In this document: in pieces, positions 24,662 to 32,990 of the stretch
How the letters are laid out: every line of letters begins with the position of its first letter
Numbering within the stretch: position 1 is the first letter of the stretch
DNA from: Candidatus Epulonipiscium sp.
GTDB taxonomy: Bacteria; Bacillota; Clostridia; Lachnospirales; JAAYNZ01
DNA: 57,693 bases
Reading direction: 5' to 3'
Assembly: GCA_012799415.1 (NCBI GenBank)
Contig: JAAZLH010000054.1
Location: forward strand, 1-57,693
The notes under the pieces: generated by a model
What the model was told of the DNA's origin: nothing
The model's database searches: none
The model's input: only the letters and a program-made list of their open reading frames with translations
Translations under genes and position numbers: made by a program

Positions 24662-25501
24662 ATGTATAAACTCATTGCCATTGATATGGATGATACGTTA
24701 TTAGGTACAGATTTGAAGATTTCAGGAATTAATTATGATGCCATACAAAAAGCGAGAAAAGTTGGGGCACAGGTAGTGATTTGCTCAGGACGTTCTACAG
24801 ACTCTTTATGGCCATATATTAAAGAATTAGATTTGGTCAGACCAGGGGAATATACTATTTCTTACAATGGAGCAGTTATTGTTGAAAATGGTAATCGAAA
24901 AAAAGTTTTTTACCGTGGTATTTCTAAGGAGTTTATAGAGTACATTTTACGTATCACAAAAGACTGGGATGTAGATGTACAACTTTATGAAGAAGATGAT
25001 TTGATCATAGAAAAAATCACAGATCGTGTACAAGAATACATAGCAATGACTGGTATGAAGCCTCGCCAAGTAAAAGATTTGCGCACTGCTGTTAAGGAAG
25101 ACACAATTAAAATATTGATAAACGGAGAACATGAGGTACTAGAAGAAATTGCAACAAAAATAAAACCTTGGACTGAAAGAAAGGCTCATATGTTTTTTTC
25201 TAAGCCTAATTATTTAGAATTAGTCAATGTAGAAGCTAACAAAGGTTTGGCAGTACTGCATTTAGCAAAGGAGCTGGGAATTAAGCAAGAAGAAATTATG
25301 ACCATAGGTGATAGTTTTAATGATCTCTATATGATAGAAGCAGCAGGAATGGGGGTTGCCGTAGCTAATGCTCATAAAGATATTCAAAAGGTGGCAGATT
25401 ATGTAACCCAAAATACCCATGAAAATCATGCTGTTGCAGAAGCAATCCAAAAGTTTATATTGGATAATAAAAATAAAAGAAAAGAGGAGAGAAAATTATG
25501 A
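24662..25501 (+). CDS. Cof-type HAD-superfamily phosphatase
   Basis: A protein of 279 residues of the Cof/YidA HAD hydrolase group. Motif I is AIDMDDTLLG (residues 5-14) with the nucleophile and acid aspartates. Motif II is VICSGRST, and motifs III and IV are visible as the late lysine region and IGDSFNDLYMI near residue 217. A C2-type cap lies between. It dephosphorylates small phosphate esters; substrate unknown. The frame extends to 24635, but ATG 24662 gives the standard start, with AAAGGAGAA upstream. Its stop overlaps the next start (ATGA). Confidence 0.9.
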   Translation: MYKLIAIDMDDTLLGTDLKISGINYDAIQKARKVGAQVVICSGRSTDSLWPYIKELDLVRPGEYTISYNGAVIVENGNRKKVFYRGISKEFIEYILRITKDWDVDVQLYEEDDLIIEKITDRVQEYIAMTGMKPRQVKDLRTAVKEDTIKILINGEHEVLEEIATKIKPWTERKAHMFFSKPNYLELVNVEANKGLAVLHLAKELGIKQEEIMTIGDSFNDLYMIEAAGMGVAVANAHKDIQKVADYVTQNTHENHAVAEAIQKFILDNKNKRKEERKL

Positions 25502-26343
25502 AACTAAAGTTTTTAGGAACAGCGGCAGCAGAAGGAATTCCAGCTATTTTTTGCTCTTGTGAAACTTGTAAGATCAGCCATGAATTAGGTGGAAAAAATC
25601 TGCGTAAACGTTCCAGCTTTCTATTAGACGATAAGATAATGATTGATTTTACCAATGATATTCTACATTATGTCCATGCCTATCAATTAGATCTTTCTGT
25701 TTTAGAACATCTCCTGATTACTCATTCTCATAGCGATCATTTTAATATCTTTGATTTAGAAATGAAATTGAATTGGTTTACGAATCCTGATCATAAGCCC
25801 CTTAATATATACGCTAATGAAGCTTGTATACAGAGGGTCAAGGATATACCAGAAGTGGAAGACTGGGAATCCATTGGGATGAAAGAAAGATTACATTTTC
25901 ATCCTGTACGCAGGTGGCAAGAATTTTTTATAGAAGACTATAAGATTACTCCATTAGCAGCAAACCATATTACTTCTTATGAAGGGGAGCATTCTTGTAT
26001 CTATGTAATTGAAAGAGATGGAAAGCGAATTCTTTATGCCATGGATTCTGGTTGGTATCCTGATGAAACTTGGGATTACTTAGAAAGACATAAATTTGAT
26101 TGTTTAATGTTAGATTGTACAGGGGCTCTTTTACAAAGACAAGGAGTAGGGAACCATATGACGTTAGAAGAAAATATAAAAGTAGCCGAGCGATTAAAAA
26201 AGAGTGGTTCTATTCATGAAGGTACTATCTTAGTTTCTACTCATTTTTCTCATAATGGGCATGTGGTATATGACCGGGATCAAGATGAGTTTTTGCAGAA
26301 TGGATTTATCATGTCTTATGATGGACTAGAAATAGAAATATAA
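25498..26343 (+). CDS. PhnP-like MBL-fold metallo-hydrolase
   Basis: A metallo-beta-lactamase-fold protein of 281 residues. The metal-binding motif is LITHSHSDHFNIFD near residue 79, with further ligands in the ILYAMDSG and STHFSHNGH regions. The N-terminus KFLGTAAAEGIPAIFCSCET, with two cysteines close together, resembles the PhnP group of phosphodiesterases. The substrate is not known. The ATGA overlap with the HAD phosphatase gene indicates coupled translation and perhaps a shared pathway of phosphate-ester turnover. Confidence 0.85.
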   Translation: MKLKFLGTAAAEGIPAIFCSCETCKISHELGGKNLRKRSSFLLDDKIMIDFTNDILHYVHAYQLDLSVLEHLLITHSHSDHFNIFDLEMKLNWFTNPDHKPLNIYANEACIQRVKDIPEVEDWESIGMKERLHFHPVRRWQEFFIEDYKITPLAANHITSYEGEHSCIYVIERDGKRILYAMDSGWYPDETWDYLERHKFDCLMLDCTGALLQRQGVGNHMTLEENIKVAERLKKSGSIHEGTILVSTHFSHNGHVVYDRDQDEFLQNGFIMSYDGLEIEI

Positions 26344-26347
26344 AAAT

Positions 26348-26405
26348 AAAAAATGCAAAGACTGTAGTGAGAGAGATATCATACAGTCTTTGCATTTTTA
26401 TTTTT
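26348..26405. terminator. Bidirectional terminator
   Basis: A long perfect stem, AAAAATGCAAAGACTGTA with TACAGTCTTTGCATTTTT, separates the rightward metallo-hydrolase gene from the leftward DUF1893 gene. Confidence 0.92.
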
Positions 26406-26832
26406 ATATACTTTTTGTTGCAATAAAGGAAGTGATAGCTTCATAGGCTTCTTTTGGATCAGAAATGGATGAAACCAAAGTTTCCATCGGACAAGGGCCA
26501 GTGCCAGTACGATTTTGAATATATGGTACTAGTTGATCATATTCTATCTGGATTTGATGCTTCATCAATATATCCTTAGCAGGAATACTTAAAAGAGGAG
26601 TATATATTTCTTTTACATTTAAAAATATGGCAAGTAAGGCAGCCGCTTTTCCAATGACCTTATCAGCTAAAATTAAAGGTAAGCTAGGAGGAATATGAGG
26701 CTTTTGTTCAATATAAAGCAATAAAGGTCTGACACCAGATTCTTTAGAAGTAAAAACAATTTCTTGGTCACGGATAATCAAGCAAGAATAATTTTGCTGA
26801 TGTAAGTTATGTTTAGCGACTTGGAGATTCAT
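26404..26832 (-). CDS. DUF1893 domain protein
   Basis: A 142-residue protein. LHQQNYSCLIIRDQEIVFTS, then ADKVIGKAAALLAIFLNVKE and YIQNRTGTGPCPMETLV are the hallmarks of DUF1893, whose biochemical role is unknown. Its start lies inside the 3' end of the ECF S-component gene (20-bp overlap), so the two are translationally coupled. The pairing suggests a role connected with uptake or use of the transported compound. Confidence 0.85.
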   Translation of the reverse strand: MNLQVAKHNLHQQNYSCLIIRDQEIVFTSKESGVRPLLLYIEQKPHIPPSLPLILADKVIGKAAALLAIFLNVKEIYTPLLSIPAKDILMKHQIQIEYDQLVPYIQNRTGTGPCPMETLVSSISDPKEAYEAITSFIATKSI

Positions 26833-27343
26833 ATTGCAAAAAGCCTCCTTTTTTCAAGCTAATCATTAAAATAGGAATGAAGAGGATCTGAATGATGATA
26901 CCCGGTAAGCCTGTAATGATACTGCCTATTATGCTTAGATTAGGAGGAAATCCAATATGTAGTAAGTTCGCAGCTACAAAAAAAGCTAAACCAGAGACAA
27001 TACGACCCCCAATCATAGCAAATAACAGAGAAATAAAATAATGTAAATGAAATGTTTTGTGCAGTAATCCCGCTAAAAAACCATAGGCTATTAGCTCAAA
27101 GACCATGATATAGAGCAAAGGAATGGGAGGCATGCCTGTAAGTAAATGGCTTATTATAGGTACGGATAATCCTACAAAGAGGCCAATCCATGGGCCAAGT
27201 AAAAGTCCAGCTAATAAAATCGGAATATGCATTGGTAAAAAGGTTTGTCCAGCTAAAGGCCCTCCAATTAAATGAAAAATTTGAGGGAATAAGAAGCCTA
27301 ACGCAATAAAAAAACCGCCATAAGCTATTTTTTTCGTATTCAT
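26813..27343 (-). CDS. ECF transporter S component, substrate unknown
   Basis: A membrane protein of 176 residues with about six helices. IAYGGFFIALGFLFPQIFHL, then AGQTFLPMHIPILLAGLLLG and LPGIIIQILFIPILM follow the pattern of ECF S components. The residues do not clearly indicate a substrate. No riboswitch is visible in the short leader (27344 to the terminator at 27402). The frame is open to 27361, but ATG 27343 with GGAG eight bases upstream is preferred. It overlaps the DUF1893 gene. Confidence 0.78.
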   Translation of the reverse strand: MNTKKIAYGGFFIALGFLFPQIFHLIGGPLAGQTFLPMHIPILLAGLLLGPWIGLFVGLSVPIISHLLTGMPPIPLLYIMVFELIAYGFLAGLLHKTFHLHYFISLLFAMIGGRIVSGLAFFVAANLLHIGFPPNLSIIGSIITGLPGIIIQILFIPILMISLKKGGFLQYESPSR

Positions 27344-27401
27344 TGTAACACTCCTTTTCAAATTCGATACCTATAGTTTAACATAATTTTATTTTAATAC
27401 A

Positions 27402-27440
27402 AAGAAAAAACGGAGAATATTATTTCTCCGTTTTTTCTTG
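27402..27440. terminator. Terminator of adhE
   Basis: AAGAAAAAACGGAGAA pairs with TTCTCCGTTTTTTCTT across a short loop. It lies just after the adhE stop on the - strand; the arms are A/T-symmetric so it can act on both strands. Confidence 0.88.
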
Positions 27441-27453
27441 AAAATACACTTTA

Positions 27454-30078
27454 TTATTTTTTTGTACCGTAATAGGCATCTTTGTAGATTTGTCGCAATT
27501 CTTTGATGAGTGGTAAACGAGGATTCGCAGTTGTACATTGATCTTCAAAGGCTTGGTCTGCTAAATAATCTACTTTTGCTAAGAAAGCATTTTCTTCTAC
27601 GCCTGCTTCTTGAATAGTAAGAGGCATATCAAGGTCTTTCATCAATTTGCGTATAGCGTTAGCCAGAGATTTTACACCTTCTTCTGGTGTAGAACAAGGA
27701 AGTCCTAAATGCTTTGCAATTTCTGCATATTTTTCAGGTGCTATATAATGATCATATTTAGGGAAAGATGCAAACTTTGTAGGTGTAGTTTCACCATTAT
27801 ATTCGATGACGTAGGGTAACAAAATTGCATTTGCAGCACCATGAGGAATATGGAATTCTCCACCTAATTTATGGGCCAAAGAGTGGTTAATACCTAAAAA
27901 TGCATTTGTAAAGGCCATTCCGGCAATACAAGAAGCATTATGCATTTTTTCTCTTGCTAAAGCATCACTTCCATTTTTATATGCTTTGGGTAAATATTCA
28001 AAAACCAATTCGATAGCTTTCATAGCTAAAGCATCTGTATAATCAGAAGCAAGAATAGATACGTAAGCTTCAATAGCATGAGTTAATACGTCAATACCAG
28101 TATTAGCAGTTACTTTAGCAGGGACAGACATAACAAAGTCAGGATCAATAATAGCCACATCGGGTGTTAGCTCATAATCTGCCAGTGGATATTTAATATT
28201 TTTTTCTTTATCAGTAATAACAGCAAAAGAAGTGACTTCAGATCCTGTTCCTGATGTAGTAGGAATAGCTACTAATTTAGATTTATTTCCTATTTTAGGG
28301 AACTTATAAATTCGTTTCCTAATATCCATAAATTTAAGAGCCATACCAGAGAAATCAGCATCGGGATGCTCGTAGAAGAGCCACATTCCCTTAGCAGCGT
28401 CCATAGCAGACCCCCCACCTAGGGCAATGATTACATCAGGTTGGAAAGCTCTCATAGCTTCTGCACCTTTTTGAACTGTTTCTAGGGATGGATCTGGCTC
28501 CACATCACTGAAAATTTCACAGTTAACGTAATCTAAGCGTTTTCTTAAATGATATAATACTTTAGCCACATATCCAAGTTCCACCATAAGAGGGTCTGTA
28601 ACGATAAATGCACGGGAGATATCAGGCATTTTATTTAAATATTGAATAGAACCAGGTTCGAAATAAATTTTTTCAGGAACTTTAAACCATTGCATATTCA
28701 CTCTTCTTTTCGCCACCCTTTTTTTATTGATAAGGTTTACAGCAGTTACGTTAGAAGTTGTAGAATTTTTGCCGTAAGATCCACAGCCTAAAGTCAAGGA
28801 AGGCATGTTGGTATTATAAATATCTCCAATGGCTCCATGGCTAGAAGGAGAGTTGATAATTAAACGGCCAGTTTTTAAGCGTTCAGAAAATTCTTGGATA
28901 ACTTTATCATCTTCAGAATGGATAACAGATGAATGACCAAGACCACCAAGTTCTACCATCGCTTCGCAAAGGCTAATTCCGTCTTCTACATTTTTGGCCT
29001 TTAAAATAGCTAGTACAGGTGATAATTTTTCTTTTGATAAAGGATATTCTTCTCCTACACCTGCAATTTCGCAGCAAAGTACTTTTGTATCTTCAGGAAT
29101 TTTAATATCTGCTAGTGCAGCAATTTTATAAGGAGCCATTCCTACAATGTTGGGGTTTACAGATCCAGTTTGAGGATTGATGATGATAGGCTCTAACTTT
29201 TTAATTTCTTCGGGTGTTGCAAAATAGCATTTATGCTTTTTCATATAAGCAATGGTTTCATCATAAATAGGCGCTTCAATCACTGCTGCCTGCTCAGATG
29301 CACAAATCATACCATTATCAAAGGATTTGGATAAAATTAAATCTGTTACAGAACGTTTGATGTTGGCTGTTTTTTCAATAAAGCAGGGAACATTTCCAGG
29401 TCCTACTCCAAGAGCAGGTTTTCCTGTAGAATACGCAGATTTTACCATGCCAGATCCACCAGTTGCAAGTACAAGTGAGATATTAGGATGATTCATCAGA
29501 AATTGTGTCGCTTCAATAGAAGGAAGTTCAATCCATTGTACGCAATTTTTTGGTGCACCAGCAGCAACTGCAGCATCTCGTACAATTTTAGCAGCCTCAG
29601 CGGAACATTTTTGAGCTGATGGATGGAAGGCAAAGATAATAGGATTTCTTGTTTTTGTTGCAATAATAGATTTAAAAAGAGTAGTAGAGGTTGGGTTGGT
29701 TACAGGTGTAACACCGGCAATCACTCCTACAGGTTCAGCTACTTCCATATATCCTTCCTGATCATTTTCATCAATGGTTCCTACGGTCTTTTCATATTTA
29801 ATACTATGATAAATATATTCAGTAGCAAACATATTTTTTGTCATCTTATCTTCAAAAATACCACGGCCTGTTTCTTCTACAGCAAGTCTAGCCAAATGCA
29901 TATGTTGTTGAGAACCAGCCATAGCCATCTCTTTAACAATATGATCTACTTGTTCTTGTGTTAAATTCATAAATTCTTCTAATGCTTTTTGTCCTTTTGC
30001 TACTAAGTCATCAATCATTTTTTTAACATCAACAGTTTGTGTTGCTTTATTAGAGTCAACTTTTTTATTATTTGACAT
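27454..30078 (-). CDS. adhE: Bifunctional aldehyde-alcohol dehydrogenase AdhE
   Basis: An 874-residue fusion enzyme that reduces acetyl-CoA to acetaldehyde and then ethanol with NADH. The N-terminal aldehyde dehydrogenase half contains ATGGSGMVKSAYSTGKPALG and the catalytic cysteine in FDNGMICASEQAA near residue 255. The C-terminal iron-dependent alcohol dehydrogenase half (from about residue 460) has the GGGSAMDAAKGMW nucleotide loop and the metal ligands in NHSLAHKLGGEFHIPHG. AAAGGAGGAAATAGT precedes the ATG. The gene is monocistronic with a Rex-like operator and a promoter upstream, so it is probably controlled by the NADH/NAD ratio. Confidence 0.96.
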   Translation of the reverse strand: MSNNKKVDSNKATQTVDVKKMIDDLVAKGQKALEEFMNLTQEQVDHIVKEMAMAGSQQHMHLARLAVEETGRGIFEDKMTKNMFATEYIYHSIKYEKTVGTIDENDQEGYMEVAEPVGVIAGVTPVTNPTSTTLFKSIIATKTRNPIIFAFHPSAQKCSAEAAKIVRDAAVAAGAPKNCVQWIELPSIEATQFLMNHPNISLVLATGGSGMVKSAYSTGKPALGVGPGNVPCFIEKTANIKRSVTDLILSKSFDNGMICASEQAAVIEAPIYDETIAYMKKHKCYFATPEEIKKLEPIIINPQTGSVNPNIVGMAPYKIAALADIKIPEDTKVLCCEIAGVGEEYPLSKEKLSPVLAILKAKNVEDGISLCEAMVELGGLGHSSVIHSEDDKVIQEFSERLKTGRLIINSPSSHGAIGDIYNTNMPSLTLGCGSYGKNSTTSNVTAVNLINKKRVAKRRVNMQWFKVPEKIYFEPGSIQYLNKMPDISRAFIVTDPLMVELGYVAKVLYHLRKRLDYVNCEIFSDVEPDPSLETVQKGAEAMRAFQPDVIIALGGGSAMDAAKGMWLFYEHPDADFSGMALKFMDIRKRIYKFPKIGNKSKLVAIPTTSGTGSEVTSFAVITDKEKNIKYPLADYELTPDVAIIDPDFVMSVPAKVTANTGIDVLTHAIEAYVSILASDYTDALAMKAIELVFEYLPKAYKNGSDALAREKMHNASCIAGMAFTNAFLGINHSLAHKLGGEFHIPHGAANAILLPYVIEYNGETTPTKFASFPKYDHYIAPEKYAEIAKHLGLPCSTPEEGVKSLANAIRKLMKDLDMPLTIQEAGVEENAFLAKVDYLADQAFEDQCTTANPRLPLIKELRQIYKDAYYGTKK

Positions 30079-30132
30079 ACTATTTCCTCCTTTATAATAT
30101 ACGTTAAAATTTATAACAAAATGATATGCTTA

Positions 30133-30150
30133 TCGTTAAAAAAATAACAA
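30133..30150. promoter_or_regulatory. Rex-like operator in the adhE leader
   Basis: TCGTTAAAAAAATAACAA matches the Rex consensus TTGTTAA-N4-TTAACAA at 12 of 14 specified positions. It lies 55 bp before the adhE start and downstream of the best promoter, where a bound repressor would block elongation. Rex is the NADH-sensing repressor of fermentation genes. Confidence 0.6.
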
Positions 30151-30201
30151 TAAATTTCAAAAGAAAGAGCTAATAAAATAGTGAATTTATTAACTAATGA
30201 A

Positions 30202-30230
30202 ATCATAACATAGTAAAATTAGCATGTCAA
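30202..30230 (-). promoter_or_regulatory. adhE promoter
   Basis: Read on the - strand, TTGACA (30225-30230) and TATGAT (30202-30207) are separated by 17 bp. The leader would be about 115 nt. Confidence 0.75.
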
Positions 30231-30615
30231 TAGATCGCAAAAGAGATAAAAAGGGAATATAACCATAAAAAATATAAACATATGGTTAATGTGCATAAAA
30301 AAATAAGAGAACTATTTATAAATGAACATAAATATGTAAAGTTTTTATGCATTTATCATGAGGGCAAAATTAATTCCTAAAATTCCTGAAGATATGATAA
30401 AAATATCATTATATTGTTGGTTTTAAGAAAAACATTGTTGGTTAGATAAAAAATTAACAATGAATAAAGTTCTCTTTTTTATGATCAGATAGTAGAAGAA
30501 GGAGAAGATAGTACCTTCGGACTATTGGATCAGAAAAAACTTTGCAGATAGGCACAATTGAAGTATGATATTATGATATAGTGAAAATGAGAGTAGTTTT
30601 AAGAAGGGAACAGAG
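30231..30615. other. Intergenic region between adhE and the HD-GYP gene
   Basis: No coding frame was found. It contains two direct copies of ATTGTTGGTT (30413-30422 and 30434-30443, period 21 bp), a CATTGTT/AACAATG inverted repeat (30433-30462), and a foldable stretch near 30482-30531 (TGATC/GGATCA outside an ATAGT/ACTAT hairpin). A weak promoter for the HD-GYP gene may be TTGCAG (30542) with TATGAT (30564). Confidence 0.5.
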
Positions 30616-31677
30616 ATGCGTAAAATTTATATAGAGAATGTCAAAGGAACAGAAAAGGTAGCAAAACCCATTCTAGATGCAGAAGGGCGGATTTTGTTGG
30701 CTAAAGGAATGCCTCTACGCCTTCATTATATTTCAAAGTTAAAGGAAATGGGAGTCGTCTCTTTATATATAGAAGATCAGTTTTCGGAGGGCATTGAACC
30801 AGAATCTTCTTTGTCAGAACTTGTTTTTGAGAAAAGTAAAAATCAAATAAAAAATATTATAAAAAGTACAAAGCAAAGTAAAGAAATAGATACAGAAGAA
30901 ATAGGAAATGTTGTAGAACAGATTATGGATGAATTATTATATGAAGAGGATGTTTTAATTCATGCGGGGGATATTTTATTCTATGACGAATACACTTATG
31001 CTCACTCTATTCATGTTTGCGTGCTGTCAATTATTATGGGTAAGGCTCTTGGGTATTCTATACCACGTATAAAAGAGTTAGCCATAGGCGCGCTCTTACA
31101 TGACTTAGGAAAGATTTTTGTTCCTGAAGAAATATTAAATAAGCCTGATAAATTAACAACAGAAGAGTTTAGAAAAATTCAGCTTCATCCCCAAGATGGA
31201 TATCAAGTATTGCGGCCTTTTAGAGAAATTAGTGGTCTCTCGAAACTGATTGTGCTTGGGCATCATGAAAAAATAGATGGAACCGGATATCCTGCTGGGT
31301 TAAAAGGAGATCAAATTCATGAAGCAGTGCGTCTAGTAAGTATTTGTGATGTTTTTGCGTCTATGACTTCAGATCGAGTATACCGTAAGAAAATTAAGAC
31401 TTATGAGGTAATAGAGTATCTTATAGCTATGAGTGGACAAGCTTTTGATGCTTCCTTAGTATCAGCATTTATTGATCATATTGTTATTTATCCTACAGGT
31501 CAAGGTGTTCTTCTAAATACAGGAGAGAAAGGAATTGTAGTAAAGCAGAATCGTCATATGACAAGTCGTCCTATTGTACGAATTTTTTGGAACGCAAAAG
31601 GGGAAAAAATTTCACCTTATGAGATTGATATGACTAAAGAAACTACTATTTTTATCATAGATCAAGTGGATTTATAG
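30616..31677 (+). CDS. HD-GYP domain cyclic-di-GMP phosphodiesterase
   Basis: A protein of 353 residues. The N-terminal 110 residues (LDAEGRILLAKGMPLRLHYI) form the small domain common in clostridial HD-GYP proteins. The HD-GYP domain shows the metal-binding HDLGK (near residue 162), HHEKIDGTGYP (near residue 216) with the GYP signature, and ICDVFASMTSDRVYRK. Such enzymes break down cyclic di-GMP and affect motility, adhesion or sporulation. It has no receiver or membrane part. AGAAGGGAACAG lies before the ATG. It is followed directly by the 33-bp repeat. Confidence 0.9.
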   Translation: MRKIYIENVKGTEKVAKPILDAEGRILLAKGMPLRLHYISKLKEMGVVSLYIEDQFSEGIEPESSLSELVFEKSKNQIKNIIKSTKQSKEIDTEEIGNVVEQIMDELLYEEDVLIHAGDILFYDEYTYAHSIHVCVLSIIMGKALGYSIPRIKELAIGALLHDLGKIFVPEEILNKPDKLTTEEFRKIQLHPQDGYQVLRPFREISGLSKLIVLGHHEKIDGTGYPAGLKGDQIHEAVRLVSICDVFASMTSDRVYRKKIKTYEVIEYLIAMSGQAFDASLVSAFIDHIVIYPTGQGVLLNTGEKGIVVKQNRHMTSRPIVRIFWNAKGEKISPYEIDMTKETTIFIIDQVDL

Positions 31678-31705
31678 ATATCAACGATGAAAGTCAGAAT
31701 TTTGC
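31673..31705 (+). repeat. 33-bp repeat, copy 1
   Basis: The sequence starting TATAGATATCAACGATGAAA matches the reverse complement of 48613-48645 at 31 of 33 positions. It begins at the last codons of the HD-GYP gene and borders a structured non-coding region to its right. Confidence 0.85.
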
Positions 31706-32040
31706 AAGAGGCATATCCATCACCTCCCGCTCAGGTTGTTTGCTATTTTCTTTTTAAGGAAATTCTTTTTTGATACACAAACCATATCAAAAAAGAAGGA
31801 AAGGAATGCTTGGTTCCTTGTAAGCCATGGGATAAAAAAAGACCTGGGCTTCAGGGGGGAGAAGCACCAGGTTGAGGGGGGGTATTAGATGATGTACCTA
31901 GTATGGACCGATATAAGATGATTTTTCACACGGTCTATCCCTTATATCGGAAGGAGACAAAAGATTGTATCCAGTTGGTACATTTACAGGATAACCGGAT
32001 TCTTTTGGAAATATACATTAAAAAGTAAAAAATAAAAAAT
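31706..32040. other. Structured non-coding region, possible ncRNA or mobile-element remnant
   Basis: About 335 bp without a credible gene but rich in inverted repeats. TTCTTTTTTGATA (31763-31775) pairs perfectly with 31785-31797. AAGGAA/TTCCTT follows near 31800-31818. ACCTGGGCTTC (31842-31852) pairs with GAAGCACCAGGT (31861-31872). CCGATATAAG (31908-31917) pairs with CTTATATCGG (31941-31950), enclosed by TGTACC/GGTACA (31893-31898 and 31977-31982). Together with the 33-bp repeat on its left edge it parallels the region 48340-48645. Confidence 0.5.
31834..31872 (-). terminator. Orphan minus-strand terminator-like hairpin
   Basis: On the - strand the ACCTGG/CCAGGT plus GCTTC/GAAGC stem is followed by seven T (the A-run 31834-31840 on +). 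No leftward gene lies to its right, so if it is used the transcript must be non-coding or antisense. Confidence 0.5.
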
Positions 32041-32106
32041 TTATATAAATCTTAATGCTGGACCCTATCAAGAGAAATGTTTAACACTAGAAAAGAGGAT
32101 AATTTT

Positions 32107-32931
32107 ATGAAACCTAAAATTTTGATTGGAGAGATGGCAAGGTTACATAATATTTCTACTCAGACCTTACGATACTATGATCAGATTGGACTATTGAAAC
32201 CTCAATATATAGATGAGGAAAATAATTACCGTTATTATAGCGTAGATCAATTTGCGTTGCTAGATTCCATACTATTGTTAAAGGAATTGGGCATGTCCCT
32301 ACAGCAAATTCAAAATTATTTTGATGATAGGAATACAGAATCTATGATGGAACTTTTACAGGTAAAGCAAAGAAAGATAGAAAAAGAAATTCGACTTCTC
32401 AAACAAAAGAATAAATCTATTAGTAATAAGAGGAGTTTTATATAGCACTATCAAACACAGATTTCTTTTGGTCAATGTGAAGTCATTTCTTTGCCAACTA
32501 GAAAAATAGGATTTTTTGATACAAAGCAAGAAAAAACAAAAGAAGAAATAGAATATGCGCTCAAAAAAGTGACTCATATGCTAGAAGATGATTTATCTTT
32601 GTTTAACGGATTGATTACTTGCATTTTTGATAAAGAGAATATTAAAAAGGGAAACTTCAGTAAATTAAAAAGTGTGGGAATTTTATTCGATCATGATCTA
32701 GTACCGAAGAAAAATTTATTTACTATAGAGGAAGGAATATATGCAAGAATTGTTTACTGCGGAGGATTAGAAGGAGGAGAACGCTATTATACCAAGCTTC
32801 TACAATGGATTGATAACCATAATTTTACCATTATCGGAGATGGAATGGCGCTGGCTATTATGGATAGTACTTTTACCTCCTGCTTAGAAGAATATATTAC
32901 GGAGATCCAAATTCCAATTAAAAAAACTTGA
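32107..32931 (+). pseudogene. MerR-family multidrug-type regulator split by an in-frame TAG
   Basis: The first part (codons from 32107) is a normal MerR DNA-binding domain: LIGEMARLHNISTQTLRYYD, then NNYRYYSVDQFALLDSI and a coiled-coil linker. At 32443-32445 the frame meets TAG. The same frame then stays open to 32931 and encodes a complete effector-binding domain of the GyrI/BmrR type (HYQTQISFGQCEVISLPTRK, CGGLEGGERYYTKLL). One base change would restore a regulator of about 274 residues. The downstream half has no ribosome binding site; TTG 32488 is a poor start. It may be a recent nonsense mutation, a sequencing error or a readthrough site. The MATE gene next door is its probable target. 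ATG 32107 follows AGAGGATAATTTT. Confidence 0.8.
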
Positions 32932-32958
32932 CATTATAGTTACTATAACCTTTAGAAT
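32928..32958 (+). promoter_or_regulatory. MerR-type promoter and operator of the MATE gene
   Basis: TTGACA (32928-32933) and TAGAAT (32953-32958) are separated by 19 bp, the lengthened spacer of MerR-activated promoters. The spacer holds a perfect 15-bp palindrome, TTATAGTTACTATAA (32934-32948), the expected operator. The -35 element overlaps the stop codon of the regulator. Confidence 0.88.
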
Positions 32959-32990
32959 AGGACTAGCATAATCTAAAGGAGGAAAAGATT

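Noticed and set aside
30480..30540. Possible cyclic-di-GMP riboswitch before the HD-GYP gene
   Set aside because: The stretch folds, but its sequence does not match class I or II cores; the gene context alone is not evidence.
32491..32931. A separate gene for the sensor half of the MerR regulator
   Set aside because: No ribosome binding site or good start; the frame is continuous with the first half except for one TAG, so it is part of the same gene.
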